Below are positions 45,490-58,580 of a stretch of 64,000 nt of DNA, piece by piece. Source of the stretch: Tipula vernalis (lineage: Eukaryota; Arthropoda; Insecta; Diptera; Tipulidae). Position numbers and translations under genes: made by a program. Numbering within the stretch: the stretch's first letter is position 1; every line of letters begins with the position of its first letter. The notes under the pieces were generated by a model, which made no database searches, had not been told where the DNA came from, and saw only the letters and a program-made list of their open reading frames with translations. The stretch lies in assembly GCA_958295665.1 (NCBI GenBank), contig OY282558.1, positions 117,170,838 to 117,234,837 of the forward strand, given 5' to 3'.

Positions 45490-46640
45490 GTTAGTTAGGT
45501 TAGGTTTAGGTGGCGGTCCATTAGGACCCGGCATACACACAAAAATTATCCGTAGCCATAATGCGATTTATTGTTTATCCTCCAACTCATTGAAACCATT
45601 TTGAGCTGTTAACGAAACGCTGGATGTTCTTGACATCCATCCTGCTTAGGTCCGTCAGGTTATTGAAGGAGGGTGCCCCTAGAAACCATTAGTTTTAGTA
45701 CTGTCTCTTCCTCCTCTTCGTCCTTGCATCTACAAGAGTAGTCATGTGAGAAGAAACCAAATCTATTCGCATGCCTGCCTATGAGACAGCGCCCTGTAAT
45801 CACTCCAACAACCACAATGATCTGACTGCACTGAAATGAGATCGGAGTTATTACTCATGAGATGCTACTTGACCATCTGTCGTTCGCCAACCTACTAGCT
45901 TCCTCCTGAAGCAGCAGTTTGCATAACACAAAAGGATCCTTTCTGCTTTTTGAAATGTGGTCCGTTTTACTACGTCGAGACAGTTCTTCGGCTTTTATAT
46001 TCCCTGTACTATTGAAATGTCCGGCACCCATATAATATGGATGTTGAACTGATCTGTCATCTCGTTAAGAGATTAGAGACAGTTCTGGACTACTTTCGAC
46101 GTGAGGAGGTCCGTATAAATACGAATATCACAAACCGATATTACATTACATCTCAACAAGTCCACGACTTCCTTTATCGTAATTACTTCAGCTTGAAAAA
46201 TGCTACAGTAGTCGGGGGGACTGGGGGAGGGGTTTAGCATAAGTCGTAAAACCTCGCAGAACACCCTAGCCCCGAAATTTTCATCACGTTTTGAACCATC
46301 AGTCAAGAAGTTTATATCTCCTGGTTCCAAAGTAGTCTATAATCTTGGTAATCTCTTTTATTATACAATATAGATGAGTGCCCTGTATTGTTGCAGGTCC
46401 ACATTAGGATGCATTTCAGTCGTATGGCAATACAAGCTACAGACTGTTTCCCTAAGATATCTAGAGGAGTCAAAAATTACAGAGTCTCCAGTGCGTGAGT
46501 GGATGTGCTCCTCAATGAACTACCGATCCACAAAGAGATTGATTGCTCCCTGAAATTTCGTCGACAGCTTTTGGTTGACAGTTTTGTCTAAAGCAGGGCC
46601 TAGATTATTACCCCAAAAAAAAGTGGGGGCTGACTACTAC
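45490..46640 (-). pseudogene. LINE 3' fragment with RNase H domain
   Basis: On the minus strand the RNase H domain reads INFLTDGSKRDENFGARVF, FQAEVITIKEVVDLL, RIYTDLL (46330-46073), as in I/LOA/R1-group elements, which carry RNase H after RT. Downstream GC-rich sequence includes a Cys-containing tail. The 3' end is near 45490, where the plus strand reads GTTAGGTTAGGTTTAGGTGG, common at such LINE ends. It is 5' truncated. Confidence 0.65.
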
Positions 46641-47034
46641 AGTATGAAGCCAATGTACGATGCGGGGCTCCAGTCCCATCATTAAGTATTTGTCGAGCTA
46701 CACTTTTTCATGTAATGTTTTGTTTTTTTCAGTGGTTTATATAAATAGGACTCATTTATTTCTATCGCTCGTGTCGTAAGCTTTATCCTTGTAACTAATA
46801 ACTATCATTACACGCTTATTAAATAAAATGCTATTGTGCTATTGTGTATCCACGAGGGATAAGTTATCCGAGCGGATAATATCTCTTGACAACCTTATTT
46901 TTATAGGAGGGTAAGTTGAAAGAAAGCAATCACTCTGGAAGTGCATTAATAAAATTTAGTGATATAAGAAAGGCTCGGCACAATTGAAAAGTCCTCACCA
47001 TCAAACAATCCTCAGAATATAAATTGTAATTTTG
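46641..47034. other. Spacer with LTR-like signals
   Basis: A TATATAAATAGG box (about 46739-46750) is followed by an AATAAA signal (about 46822-46828) and later GGATAAGTTATCCGAGCGGATA. This could be part of a solo LTR, but no matching ends or target duplication were found. Confidence 0.25.
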
Positions 47035-50000
47035 AAACAAGGGTGGGTGTTCGTTGCCCAGAGCACTGCGACCATTGAGGCCTATTGTGCATCCCTAGAG
47101 AGTCCTACGTGAAATGTAAGTCTATATCCTTGATAAATCCGCTACCTGATACATATCCAGTGAGACGGCGTTAGGCCACTGGATTATGTACGCATTGAGG
47201 AACTTGAATCTTTTTAAGATGATAGCATCGCATGAGAATAGTAGGTGTTCCGATGTCTCCTTACCGCACTCACAGAATCTGCACTAATCCGTAAGGGACC
47301 TTCCCATTTTATGTAGATGGCCGTTTAGAGGGCCGTGCCCTGTTAAAAACCATGTAAAGGATCTTAGGGATTGGCGGTCCATCCTCTTTGCCTCTCCGAG
47401 ACGTATAATATTATAACTGAATAATTTCTTGGCCTGTCTCATCCCAATGGAGGACTCCCAGAGTAATTTCCTATAGTTCTGCTCCCAGTCCCTTATACCA
47501 TCTGCCAAGTGAGTTTTGGAAGAAGCAATACCAGGACTGGGACCCAGGAAATCTCAGCTTGCTACCATTTTTGCAAATCGGTCTGCTGCCTCATTTCCTC
47601 TAATGGTGGTGGTCTGGAGACCACAAAAGGGTGATTTTGTTTGCTTTATCCAGTTCTAATAAATTACAGTATAGCAGCTCCACATCAATTTCGAGTTGAA
47701 CACTGAAGCTCCTAAGGCTAGCAGAGCTGCCTAACTGTCCGATATTATATATATCTCGGTCTACTTATATTTATTTTTGAGACATTGAAGCACACATATC
47801 TCAATAGCAAAGGTCTCTGCTTGAAAAACTGTGGGGGTGCTACCCAGTGGTATGCATAGTTCTAGGTCGGGCCCGACTATCCCTGCACCGGTACCCCCCT
47901 GTTTTTGACCCATCCGTATACCATACAGAAGGATGGCGGGGAAGGGAGGAGAAAATATTCTCTACCAATGCCCTATCAGGCAAACTAACAGTAAAATTCC
48001 TCCGACACTCGATTGTCTTTACCATCAAATCCGATAGTTGGATCAATTCCTCCTTAAAATTTAATTTATGTAGGATAATGTTGTGTCCTGGCCTTATACT
48101 TGGTTTTAATTTTGGCTGTAATTTTTAGGTTCAGACCTCCTGAACCGGCTACTTTTTTAATGTGTAGGTACAGTGGCGAGAGCCCCAGTATTCTCTCAAG
48201 GGCAGCTGTTGGACAAGTCCTCATTCCTCCAGGTACACCCACACAGATTAACCTCTGGATCTTGTCCAGTATTCTTCATGCACCAGTCTGCTCCGTCTTT
48301 GGCCACCACACAAACGCCGCGTAAGAGACCATAGGTCTTATGACGGCCCGGTAGAGCCAAACCAACATGTGTTAGCTCAGTCCTCACGTTTTGCCAATCA
48401 TTCTTTGGCAGGTGAAGTAGGCCTTATTCGCCTTGTTTGTGATATGATTTAAGGGGGGATTTCATGTCAATTTCTGATCAAGTACGATACCCACATATTT
48501 AACCTCCGTTGATTGTTGGAGAGTTATCCCCTCCCCCCTCCCCAGGACTATCGGCGGGAGGACAGTTTTCTTCCGGTTTGTAAATAGAGTGCAGTTGACC
48601 TTGTTGGGATGTATCGTAAGGCCCACCTCCGTGCACCAATCATTTACTACCTCTAGGGCTCGTTGGATTCTTTTCCCTAACCATCAAGACTAGGTCGTCC
48701 GCATAGGTAATGTTCGAGAAGTCTAAATTTCTCAGTCTGGTAAGTAATTGATCCATCACGATCAGCCACAATAAAGGAGAGAGAACACCTGCCTGGTGGC
48801 CGCTACGCTGATGGTCTTATTTCCAAAAGAGGCCGTAATCCTCCTGTTTTTTAGCATGTTTATAATCCACCTTACGGTGAAGAGGTCTATACCACTTGTT
48901 AGTGATTGTTTCTGAATTACCTCGAAACTAATATTATTAAAAGTTCCCTGGATATCAATGAAGGAGCATAGTAATAATTCTTTATTCCGAAGCGTATCTT
49001 CGATTTCCGCTGCCGGCTCGTGTACAGCTGTTTCTGTTGATTTCCCTGCTTGGTAGGCGTGCTCCCTAGAGTCCAGAGGGTGTCTTTGGAGAGTGCTGGA
49101 TCTGATGCAAAGTCCCATAATTTTCTCTTTCTAATAGGTCCATAAGACCTAATCTCCTCTGGGGATCTTTTTCCCCGCTTTTAGGATAAAAATCATCCGA
49201 ACCGCCATCCACCATTTTGGAACATATTCCAAGCTGTAGCTGGCCCTGAAGAGTATAGTAAAATAAGGTAGCAAAGTCTGCAGGCCTTGTTGTAAAAAGG
49301 ACGCAGTCTCCTCCCAGTGATTTGAAAGGGCCAAATGATTTGACTGCCCAGTCTATCCGTCCCGGCGTAAAATCTGCCTCGAGAACTCGTGAGCCCCCTT
49401 TGGAGAGATACGGATGTACGCTACTTGCGTTGGATTCTTCCTGGGAAATGACCTCTCATTAGACATTCCAGAGTCTCCTCCCTGGTTGTGGTTGTCTCTC
49501 CACTTGGTTTCCTAACAGATCTCCAGGGATTCTAAGGAGAGTGCCTTCTGGAGTCGACACGCCATAGGTAGTTTGTTTATTTTCTTACAGAAGTCTCTCC
49601 AGCTTAGTATTTTGCTCTGCCTAAGAGCTATGTTGTATTGGGTAAGGTAATTCTGATAGGTAGTCCAATCGTTCATCCCCTTAGCCCTATTAAAAAGTTT
49701 ACGTACATTCCGTGTCATGTTTTCCAAGTTTTGGTTCCACCAAGGAACATCCCTTGTGCCTCTAATACGCACCAGGCTTGAGCTTGAGTGGTAGGCATTT
49801 ATTATTGCTTGCTTCTGTAACGTCATTTGCAACTCTGTCGAGGTCTTCGACAGAGTTTATCGTTATAGACTGGCCAATTGGTGCGTTTTGGTATCCTTAG
49901 CATCTCTCTTGTCTCGATGGGATATTGATATCAAACCTGATGTACATATAATATGAGAGCGATGCTTCTTTGGACACACGCCAGTCGAGAATTGCGCTGG

Positions 50001-50110
50001 ATGTACCCGTGTCAGACAGGGTAAGATCCAGTACCTCTCTCCTAACCGCGTTCACAAAGGTCGCAGCACTCCCTTTATTGTTAACTGCTAAGTTGCTACT
50101 AAGAACTTGA
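47035..50110 (-). pseudogene. LINE ORF2, broken, with RT and RNase H
   Basis: Minus-strand domains in order: EN-RT linker (PWWNQNLENMTRNVRKLFNR, 49832-49512); RT start (VPKWWMAVRMIFILKAGKK, near 49190); RT core (EHAYQAGKSTETAVHEP, SFIDIQGTFNNISFEV, 49118-48762); catalytic box TYADDLVLMV (about 48672-48707); RNase H WYTDGSKTGG (about 47900-47935); C-terminal LTGHGPLNGHLHKMGR (near 47300-47345). RNase H after RT points to the I/LOA/R1 group. Many frameshifts separate the parts. It is the longest LINE in the window and has the same orientation as the ABCG gene, whose exon lies 300 bp further right. Confidence 0.82.
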
Positions 50111-50427
50111 AACGCATTAATTAGGAAATTTTAGAACTAAATTAAAATCGGACAGGTTTATTATTTTGTTGTAATACAAATATTTAAAAACAAATACGAA
50201 TAAAAAATTCAAATATTTAATGAATGATTGGATTTTAAATCAATGAAACAAATTAAAGTGAGAACTTAAGTCTAAAACGTAGTGACCTTCACAAAACTAG
50301 AAAAAAGACATAAACAGGAAATAAGAATTTTAAATTTTCGATTAAAAAAGGTCGGTGCCAGATATTTTTTTTTGTTTTGCCCAATGACAGGTATTTAGAA
50401 TAATTTGGAATAATTTAAAATACTTAC

Positions 50428-50583
50428 TTTAACCGGTAGCGTTGAACCAATAAAGAAACCCCACGATTGTGCACACAACGTTGCGGCCAAACACATTGCC
50501 AAAAAGTAGAAGAATCGCCAATCCTCGTAGTAATTCCCGGTCAGATAATAGCTGATAACGACATATAAGCTTGCGCACACCAT
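50428..50583 (-). CDS. ABCG transporter, exon 4 of 5 seen
   Basis: 52 codons between acceptor TTCTTATAG and donor AAA|GTAAGT, phase 0 at both sides. It encodes two membrane helices of the ABCG domain (MVCASLYVVISYYLTGNYYE; FLAMCLAATLCAQSWGFFIG) and ends STLPVK, which continues as IAVFVGP in the last exon. The ATG at its left is an internal Met, not the start. Confidence 0.88.
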
Positions 50584-50755
50584 CTATAAGAATAAAAAGT
50601 ATTTATGTGTATATGTAACTGTTTTACATTTATTTTATTTTGCATATACTCAATAAATTAACAAATAATCAACACAAGGTGAGTTGCTTGATAATTTATC
50701 TAAAATAACACAACGCCGTATTTTAATGTAGGCGAGACGCTCTAGTATTACTTAC

Positions 50756-50856
50756 TTGGAATGGTATTTCCCATAATACGATTGATAAAAAGAATGGACC
50801 CAGATTATACCACCGATTGAAATGTTCTCGTGTCAGCATTTCCATTTCGGTGGGAA
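50756..50856 (-). CDS. ABCG transporter, exon 3 of 5 seen
   Basis: 101 bp between acceptor TTTACATTTAG and donor CAA|GTAAGT. With one base from the previous exon it reads FPTEMEMLTREHFNRWYN, then LGPFFLSIVLWEIPFQ. This is the conserved loop before transmembrane helix 3 in ABCG proteins (relatives read EMPVFLREHFNRWYSL). Introns on either side are short. Confidence 0.88.
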
Positions 50857-51136
50857 CTAAATGTAAAATGAGTTTTCATTAGAATGTTGCCATTACATAA
50901 ATATTTGGTTAATTTTTGTATTATTCAATTGCATTTAATGAAATATCAAATGGTTAGTATAAAAATGAAAGTTTTTTTTTAGTGCAATATAACGTGAGCT
51001 AATAACCTTGAAATAGTTTAAAGACTTTAAAGTATTGCGTGTTTACGCTACATAGTGCTTTTGATTAAACAAGCAAGCACCAGTTTTATTTTAGTTAAGC
51101 CGACATAATGTAAGTACTTAGACTATATTTACTTAC

Positions 51137-51305
51137 ATGACATCATAACGGACATTTTTCCGGTGTAAACAAGCAGTAGTATGGTTCCATATATATAAAC
51201 ATAATTGCCAAGCACTGTGTTCGCCGTTGGTCCAACCCCATTGTAAATATATCCAAATATTCCAGCTATTAAGCTGTGTGCAATAATTCGAGCGATTAAT
51301 AAAAA
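51137..51305 (-). CDS. ABCG transporter, exon 2 of 5 seen
   Basis: 169 bp between acceptor ATTTTGACAG and donor CAT|GTAAGT, starting in phase 0 and ending after one base of a codon. It encodes FLLIARIIAHSLIAGIFGYI, YNGVGPTANTVLGNYVYIYG and TILLLVYTGKMSVMMS, the first two membrane helices of the transporter domain. Confidence 0.88.
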
Positions 51306-51380
51306 CTGTCAAAATAAAAAGATATATTACGATATAGATATCAACCAAGCCTATAGATTGTGTTTTTTTTAACATCTTAC

Positions 51381-51595
51381 ATAATTTCTTGTTACAGTTA
51401 TAAAATTGCGTTTGTACAGTAGTAAAAATTGCATTAGCCATGACGCTGGATATGTTATGTTTTGTTTATCTGTATCATACGATATGCTTTCCCATTTTTC
51501 GTTATTATTATGGTTGTAATTGTTATTATTTGTGATTGAATATTTAAGCCCGTAGACATTCGTTAGACTTCCTGTTGCTCCTGATTTTTTGTAGT
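51381..51595 (-). CDS. ABCG transporter, exon 1 of 5 seen (linker)
   Basis: 215 bp between acceptor TACTTCCGCAG and donor TAT|GTAAGA; it starts with two bases of a split codon. It encodes a polar linker with Asn repeats (SITNNNNYNHNNNEKW) and then YPASWLMQFLLLYKRNFITV, the amphipathic connecting helix just before the first membrane span. The upstream exons with the nucleotide-binding domain are not found up to 64000, so another intron of more than 12 kb is implied. Confidence 0.8.
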
Positions 51596-52284
51596 CTGCG
51601 GAAGTAGAAAAAAAAACAAAACCAATTACTATTTTGTGATTATCCTTGTCCATAATATACAGTCAAATATATTTGAACGGTGTGAACATGTGTACCGTCT
51701 TGACCTCAAAATTCGTTTATTTATATATAACTTAAACCGATATTGCTTATTTAGTAGACAAATATTAATATTCAAATACCCAGCCCATTATACATGAGTG
51801 TAAATGACGGTATATAACCAACAAAGCAGCCAATTAATTGTAAAATATTCAACCTTGCGTTGATCATGAATTTGTATAATAAAATCAGACCATTTAAATA
51901 AATAAATCGCTTATATACTGAAATTGTGCGAATTATAAGACGCGCTAGACAAACTGGAAGATGTCGCGACGGAAAAATGCAACGAACTGGCCATACCCAT
52001 ATTTGGTTGTTTGTACGTTTGAATAACTTGGAGCTCTATAACAGTAAAGAGATGACCGAAAATGAGGTTTCTTACTCTTCGTTCACAAATTATTTCTTTC
52101 TAATTATTAATGGAATTATCAAAATACTCTAACAAAATTACAGCATAAAAATGTAAGTGCGCTGGATTCTCGTTGCTTTTACTGGATGCTGCTTATACAA
52201 CAAAATTTAACGTATATCTCCGAAACCGTTAAAAATCCTTCTTACCGTTGGAAACGTCACGAAATTGAATAAATCTAAAATATA
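51596..52284. other. Probable ABCG intron, no gene recognised
   Basis: AT-rich. A 68-codon plus frame at 51926 shows no known domain. Confidence 0.4.
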
Positions 52285-52288
52285 AAAT

Positions 52289-54210
52289 GCTGAAACCTCA
52301 TAAGGTGATCAGAACTGCGGTCTTGATTAATTCAACTACCAAATTAATCCCGAAATGAAGCTCTTAAGTCAATCTTCAGCTTAACCTCCAGCTCAATTTA
52401 CAATTCAACCTGTATCTCAATCGCAATTAAGTCACCAAATCAACCTTTAATCTACTTTCAAATCAACCCTTAAATAATTCCCCAACCAAATAACTCAAAC
52501 CACCATGCAAGCTAACTAAATCCTAATTCTATATCAGCTCAACTTAGCTCTGCCTCAACTTAACTCAATCTAACCGCCCATTATCCCTAAACTCGACCTC
52601 AAATTAGTCCCTAACCGACATACGTACCGTCATACCATAATAACCTTAAACAATCATTGCATCATACCATTATCCCATTATACCATAATACCATCATGAC
52701 ACTAAACTATTAAACAATCATACAATCGTACCATTGTACAATAGTGACTCGAACCATCACACCGTCATCACACCGTATATCTTACAATCAATCCACCCCC
52801 TTCATACCATCATACAATCATATAATTATACATGTTTTACACCTCAAGTTGATCCTTTTATACTTCGAACTAAAATTTTACATCTCAAATTGAACCCTTA
52901 ACAAATTATGTGAATGGCCAATTAGGATGGAGCTTCGCTATTCTTTAATCAATTATGATGAAAATTGACATGTACGTTAGAAATGGGATTCTAAAATTAT
53001 TTTTGGATAAAGTTCTGTAATATGGCCAACAAGAACGTAACTCAGCTATTAAACAGTTAAGATGAATTATAACGTTTCCAACAAATAGAAAGAAATGTGA
53101 CCCAAAAATAATTTTTAGACGAGGTTGTAAGAAATAAGTGAATATGGCTTCTATAATGTTGTCTATTTAGGTTTCTATGAATCAAGCAGCTGTTGAGGTT
53201 TCTTTAAGACAGCCTAAACAAACCATCAAGATTATCTCCGTAACAATATTCAAGTTTCATTACAAACTTTCCTTGCCAATCCTTCGCTTTAAACTTTAGG
53301 TTATATTTTCTGAGTATTTCCTGTCAGAGCGGTATAAGTTTAGTCTTGTTTAGAAAAATATAATGTGTAGCGTGTCAGTATTGAAACTAATAACGATAGT
53401 GGAGAGTTTAGGAATAAGAAATATTATTTTAAATCATCATTGACAATCTCGAATTTCGTTACACTCGGTTAAGGAATAGCAAAGTTCCGTCCTACTTGGC
53501 CATATTCCAGAATTTCATCTAAAAATCATTTTAGAATCCCATTTCCAACGCACATGTCAAATTTCATCATAATTAGATGAGAAATTGGCAAGTTTCCAGC
53601 ATACCTGGCCATATTAAGGAACTTCATCCAAAAACCATTTTAGAATCCAATAACCAACGCAAAAGTTAAATTTCATCATAATCGGTTAAGAAATAGATAA
53701 GCTCCATCCTAATTGGCCATTTATTTAATTTGCTAAAGGTTTAATTTGAAATGTAAAAGATTCAATTTGTGGTTTGAGATATTAACAGTGACCTTTCTTA
53801 AGTCTTAAACAATATTTGTGTAAGGTTTGGTTCAAATTGGTCAAGTCGTGAGGATCTGTTTTGCCAGGTATTTGTACCAGGTATTTTGGGTTAATTCGTA
53901 TGGCAGGTACTCGACCCTCTTGACGCACAGGTTCCAAAAGCTTTTCAAATCTCGGCCTTGACCATAGAAACAGATTGGCAAAAAAAAAATTCTAAATCGA
54001 ACAACCCGTTATCGAGATAACACGGGTACCAGACATACAGACATCCCGACAGATGGATGAACATTTTTTTTTTTTTTGCTTTTTTAGACTCAGGGACTTT
54101 CAAAACGTCGAGAAAAGTGGTTTTGGACCAACCAAATTTTTGATCATTTTTGACAGGATTTCAATATTTTGATCTTTTTAGACCGAAGTAATAAACAAAA
54201 AAAAACCAAG
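52289..54210. repeat. Composite repeat family, copy 2
   Basis: Order: GCTGAAACCTCATAAGGTGA start; AACTCAACC minisatellite (52360-52610); ACCATCATACC-type tract (52620-52830); tandem unit of roughly 110 bp containing CATCATAATCGGTTAAG and CCATATTCCAGAACTTC (about 52910-53740); GGTATTTTGGGTTAATTCG; GGCAGGTACTCGACCCTCTT; a T-run with AAAACGTCGAGAAAA; end near TAGACCGAAGTAA. Same order as copy 3. There is no coding sequence. Confidence 0.8.
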
Positions 54211-55495
54211 AATCACTCTTTAGCAAGGTTAGTTACAGGACAATCTAAATCTGTTTGTTACTTGCACACTACAAGCGCTAAAGAAAGTTCCAAACGATAG
54301 AAACTTATGTATGTGGTTGGGCTATTAAGTATAGCGTTCAAAGCCATTGTCATATTGGGTATACTCGAAACAGTGTGTTTCATTTTCTTTTTAATTGTCA
54401 GTTCATTTCCTATTTTAAAATAGGGTAAAATATAATTCACCTGACAAACTTTCAAATATGCTCCGTGTCACAATTCAAGGTGATACCTTTGTTAAAGGTG
54501 ATATTATTGTAATCCTCTGACACTTTCCGTTTTTTAAAACATCAGCCGTATAGTTTAATGAAAACTTTAGTTCTAAAATTTACCAAGGTCTCTCTCAATT
54601 CCTGAACGTTTACAAACTTGCCATCAGTAACTGTAAATAAATTGTAATTTCAAAATTAATTTATAACAATTTGGGGGCCAACCAACAAAATTTAAAATAT
54701 TTCGCATACATTTAGAAATTACAAGTATTTCACAGTTACTGGTAATGAAAATATATAGTATGGCTGATTTTTTGTTTTCGAGACAATCCACTTTAAACCT
54801 TAACCTACACAGCTCATCTTTAAGGGATTTTATTTCTAGAAAGTGGCCGTTCTCCGATAAAAATTCCAAAGGTATGTTAACCATTAGGCAACCATTTATT
54901 TTGCCCATTTGATGACTAATTTCTCAACTACCTACATAGAAAACAATTATGATGGATTTTAAAAGGAGCAAGCATGCGGTTAGAATTTGTCTAGATTAGA
55001 TTGAAGTATACATATTTACATTTGGCGCCTTTACTTTTGAATATGACCATGAGGTCATTAGTGAAAAAGGAATGTTGGATAAAATTTTGTAATAATAATG
55101 TGACCATCTTGCTTAGCGTCCCAATGTATTTAATCTAATGTTAAATGCTGAAATTTTGACCAGCACTTCGTCAACAGTTATGTCCCCAAAAATGTTCCCG
55201 GAATGGTGAAAGAATAAAGATTTGATCAAAATATGGATATTAGATGTATCGTGGAAAACAGGACGTCTCAAACTAGTTTTTTAAGCGTTAGGGTAGACCA
55301 GGGCACTTTGTTACATTGGGCAATATACAAAAAGGCTTATGATGATATTATTTCGCCACTGCAGTGTGCCATTAAACCGCTTATTAATGAGGGACGTCAA
55401 AAGAAATTTTCTGTGATTATTCGTCGGTCATTCACCAAGGTTATCGTAATTGTAAAAGTTATGTACTTTATTCTAGTTTTAATAATTTCTTTTAA
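54211..55495. other. Sequence without recognised gene
   Basis: Several short frames (54258-54455 minus, 54624-54908 minus, 55233-55499 plus) lack known motifs. The last may be the 5' region of the LINE that follows. Confidence 0.4.
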
Positions 55496-57775
55496 TTGAT
55501 TAATTATATTTTTTTGTATTTTAGGTTTTCACACTTCAGTCTCTATCGGCATATACACAATACTTCTGACGAAAACTTGAAAGATAGTGATAGTTCATGT
55601 GTAAAGATTGGATTTCTTAATGCTCGCAGTCTATTTTGCCATAAAGATCAAATTCAAATGTTGGCTTACATACGTGTAAGATCAATGATAAAACATGTTG
55701 CCATAAATGGCTATAATATTCTACGGTATGACAGAACACACAAAAATGGTGATGGGGTCTGAATATACTACAGAAAATGTTACAAATTCAAGAGAATTCA
55801 TTTAGGTACATATACGAGTATAATAGTAGTTTGTTACAATCCCTCACCTGCTATAAAAACTGACCTGGATGATTTCCAGAAAGTACTATTTCCTTTTGTA
55901 TTACGATATATTCATCTCGTAATAGATGGTGACTTCAATTTTAATATCATTGATAGGTCGCATATATTCCATGATCTTTTAAAATCCAATAACCTTTTCT
56001 CAGTTCCTTTTTCACCAATTCGTGGCCTATTGTGGCTAGATCAGTTTATTGTTTCTAATCCGGAATAGGCCAGAATATTGGGGTTCAATCTACTCATCTC
56101 CTATAAAGTCAAGTCTAAACGGGTCAAAATTCGGATTTACCACTACAGTAACATAGATAATGCAGCAATTTCTTCTTGCCTTTTGGGCGCTGATTGGGGT
56201 CGGATGTATTCGATCGATAACATTAATTCTATGTTTCACTTATTTTATGAGTGCTTATACTCTATCCATGACAACTGTGTCTCGGTAAAACGAGTACTGG
56301 ATGGCCAATCTGCAGCTCTTTGGTTTAATTTTCAAATTGCTCATAGAATGGCCTTTGCTCAGACCTTTGCTAAATTTCAGAAAACTTCCGATATAAAGTA
56401 CCGCAAAATATATCAGAACGAACGAAATTGTGTTACTGATTTGATTAGAGTCGCTAAACAAAACCATAAGCTAACTATGGCAAGAATTTGGGGAAATATT
56501 AATACGATTGGCATAGGGAAAAGTAGGTCTGATGTTTTAATTGACATGGACCCTGCTGTAGTAAATTCATATTTTAGCAACATACCTAACAATTCGGTTG
56601 TCTTTGCTCTTCCCGATTGTAATGCTACAAGTAGTTTCACTTCTAATTTGTTTTCAGTTAGCTGTGTAATGGAATTAGATATTTCGAAAAGTATTTGCAG
56701 CATAAAATCTATCTATCACTCGCTGGATAATCTTAGACCAATCAGTATGGTATCGGTATTATCTAAAGTTTTCGAGATTCTAATTCGTGATCAAATTAAC
56801 GACCATATAAAAAAAATATAAATATTTAACACAGTTTCAATCAGATTTCCGTAACAATCATAGTACAAGCAACGCATAATTACATATCATCTTGATTGAA
56901 GCAACTCTTTTGTGGTATTAGTATTGCTCGATTTTTCCAAAGCTTTTAACTATTTAAATCATAAGTTACTGTTTCAAAAGCTGCTATTTTATTTTAACTT
57001 TGATAAAACTGCGCTTAAGCTTATGTATAGTTATTTATCGGACAGATATCAAAAAGTCTTAATAAAAGATCAGTTGTCAGATCCGCAACGTATTCCTTCT
57101 GGTGTCTTTCAGGAAACTACCGCAGGTTTTGAAATATTCGAAATATCATTTGTATGCAGATGAATGTCAAATTTACCTCGGGGGCGTTAAGGATAACATC
57201 TCTGAAACTTTCAATAAAATTAATAATGATTTATTCAACATATTAGATTGGTCTATATCTAATGGAGTTTCATTGAATATTTCAAAGACGCGATTTTTTA
57301 GTCATCCCAAATATATACATTGATAATAAAATAATCCCATTTCAAAATCGCGTTAAAAATTTAGACACTAGTATTAACAATAGATTCACGTGGGATTCCC
57401 AGATTATCAAAGTTACATTGTATGGATTGAAACTTCGTAAGAACATTTGTCCTAAAACTGTCAGGATTTTGCTTGCTAAAACGTTGGTAATCCCCCATGT
57501 GTTGTATTGTGAATTTCTTTACATGAGCTGCGATTGTAACTCAAGGGAAATTTTACAAATAACTTTGAACAACATAACCAGATACGTCAATGGATTGAGA
57601 AAATGTGATCAAATCTCTGACAAGATTGGAGAATTGTTTGGTTGCAAAGTGTCTCATTTTTTTTATTATAGATCATTATTACTCCTCTATAAAATTATCA
57701 ATAATCAAGTTCCTGTTTATTTATACAATAAAATAAAAATTGGTTCTGCTCGAAATAGCAAAATATCCAAATAAT
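55496..57775 (+). pseudogene. jockey/CR1-like LINE ORF2, broken
   Basis: Endonuclease start (KIGFLNARSLFCHKDQIQML, 55600-55665) is followed by decayed endonuclease, then the linker and RT start (56078-56821; LWFNFQIAHRMAFAQTFAKF, DNLRPISMVSVLSKVFEIL). RT continues at 56912 (VLVLLDFSKAFNYLNHKLLF), loses the block after RIPSGVFQ, and resumes with YADECQIYL, where the catalytic box YADD has become YADE. The C-terminal part (LVIPHVLYCEFLYMSCD, YVNGLRK) ends at 57774. Both RT gaps are internal deletions. It is in opposite orientation to the LINE at 14 kb, from a similar group. Confidence 0.85.
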
Positions 57776-58575
57776 ACTTCCAAGTTATTCGTAAAACATA
57801 ATATTTGTACAAAAAAATTGCACGTATGTCGGAAACTACACCTTGGGGCGGGCTATTATATACATGTTTAGCAGAGCAAGTTGTGGTATGTCATAAGCAA
57901 GCAGTGTTGTGCGTCTACGCCTATTTTGAAATTGTCTACGTGCAAATGATGACAATAGCGTAGACAATAGTTTTCGACGAAGACAATGTAGACAATGTAG
58001 CGAGTTTTTAACTTTATATGCGAAAAAAATGCGAAATTTTTGAAGTTCCGAAATCAACGTTGAATCCAGAATATATAATATAAAGCATGGAAGCCCGGAA
58101 TCAAAGATATCTTAAGTTTGCTATTTTGAAAGAAATATATGTCTTCACGTATCATTTCTCAAGGTACGAACTACGAAGAGACCACAAAAATATTAAACAC
58201 AATTTGCTTGTTGGTTTTATCCCTCAAGAACTTTGTAGAAAAGTGCTTAATAATTTTAATAGAAACGAAATCTTACAGAATTATAGAACTAGTTGATATT
58301 AGCGTTTTAGAAAATATCCCATTTCTAAATGTTGAGCGAATCCTGCAATAATGGTTGGAAAAAATATATTTATGTATTCAGAGAAATGTGACAATCTCCT
58401 CAACGGTACACAGCACAAACTACGAATATCTCAAATGATACACAATTAAATTGTGTATACAATTATATAACACATTTTTTTATGTTAGTACCGTGACATA
58501 GTAGTGCACGTCATTATTTTCTAGCTCGGCGTTTCATGAAATTTTGGCAATTGTTCTTTAAAAAAAAAAAAGTAT
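57776..58575. other. Sequence without recognised gene
   Basis: Short repeats of GTAGACAAT occur at 57935-58000. Similar GTCTACATTG text appears near 62440, which may hint at a pair of related ends. Confidence 0.35.
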
Positions 58576-58580
58576 GAAGG

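Larger units (their letters stand above)
30599..50427 (-). other. ABCG intron, 19,829 bp
   Basis: The donor (AAA|GTAAGT at 50427) and acceptor (TTTCCAG at 30599) are both good and the codon phase matches (0/0). The other introns of this gene in the window are 75-280 bp, so the size comes from transposons: foldback plus mariner, composite repeat, LINEs and gene remnants. Confidence 0.85.

Noticed and set aside
45490..45515. Telomere-type TTAGG repeats
   Set aside because: Only two to three imperfect copies at the end of a LINE fragment, where such text is common; flies also lack TTAGG telomeres.
46710..46905. Solo LTR
   Set aside because: TATA and polyadenylation-like signals are present, but there are no TG...CA limits with target duplication and no second copy in the window.
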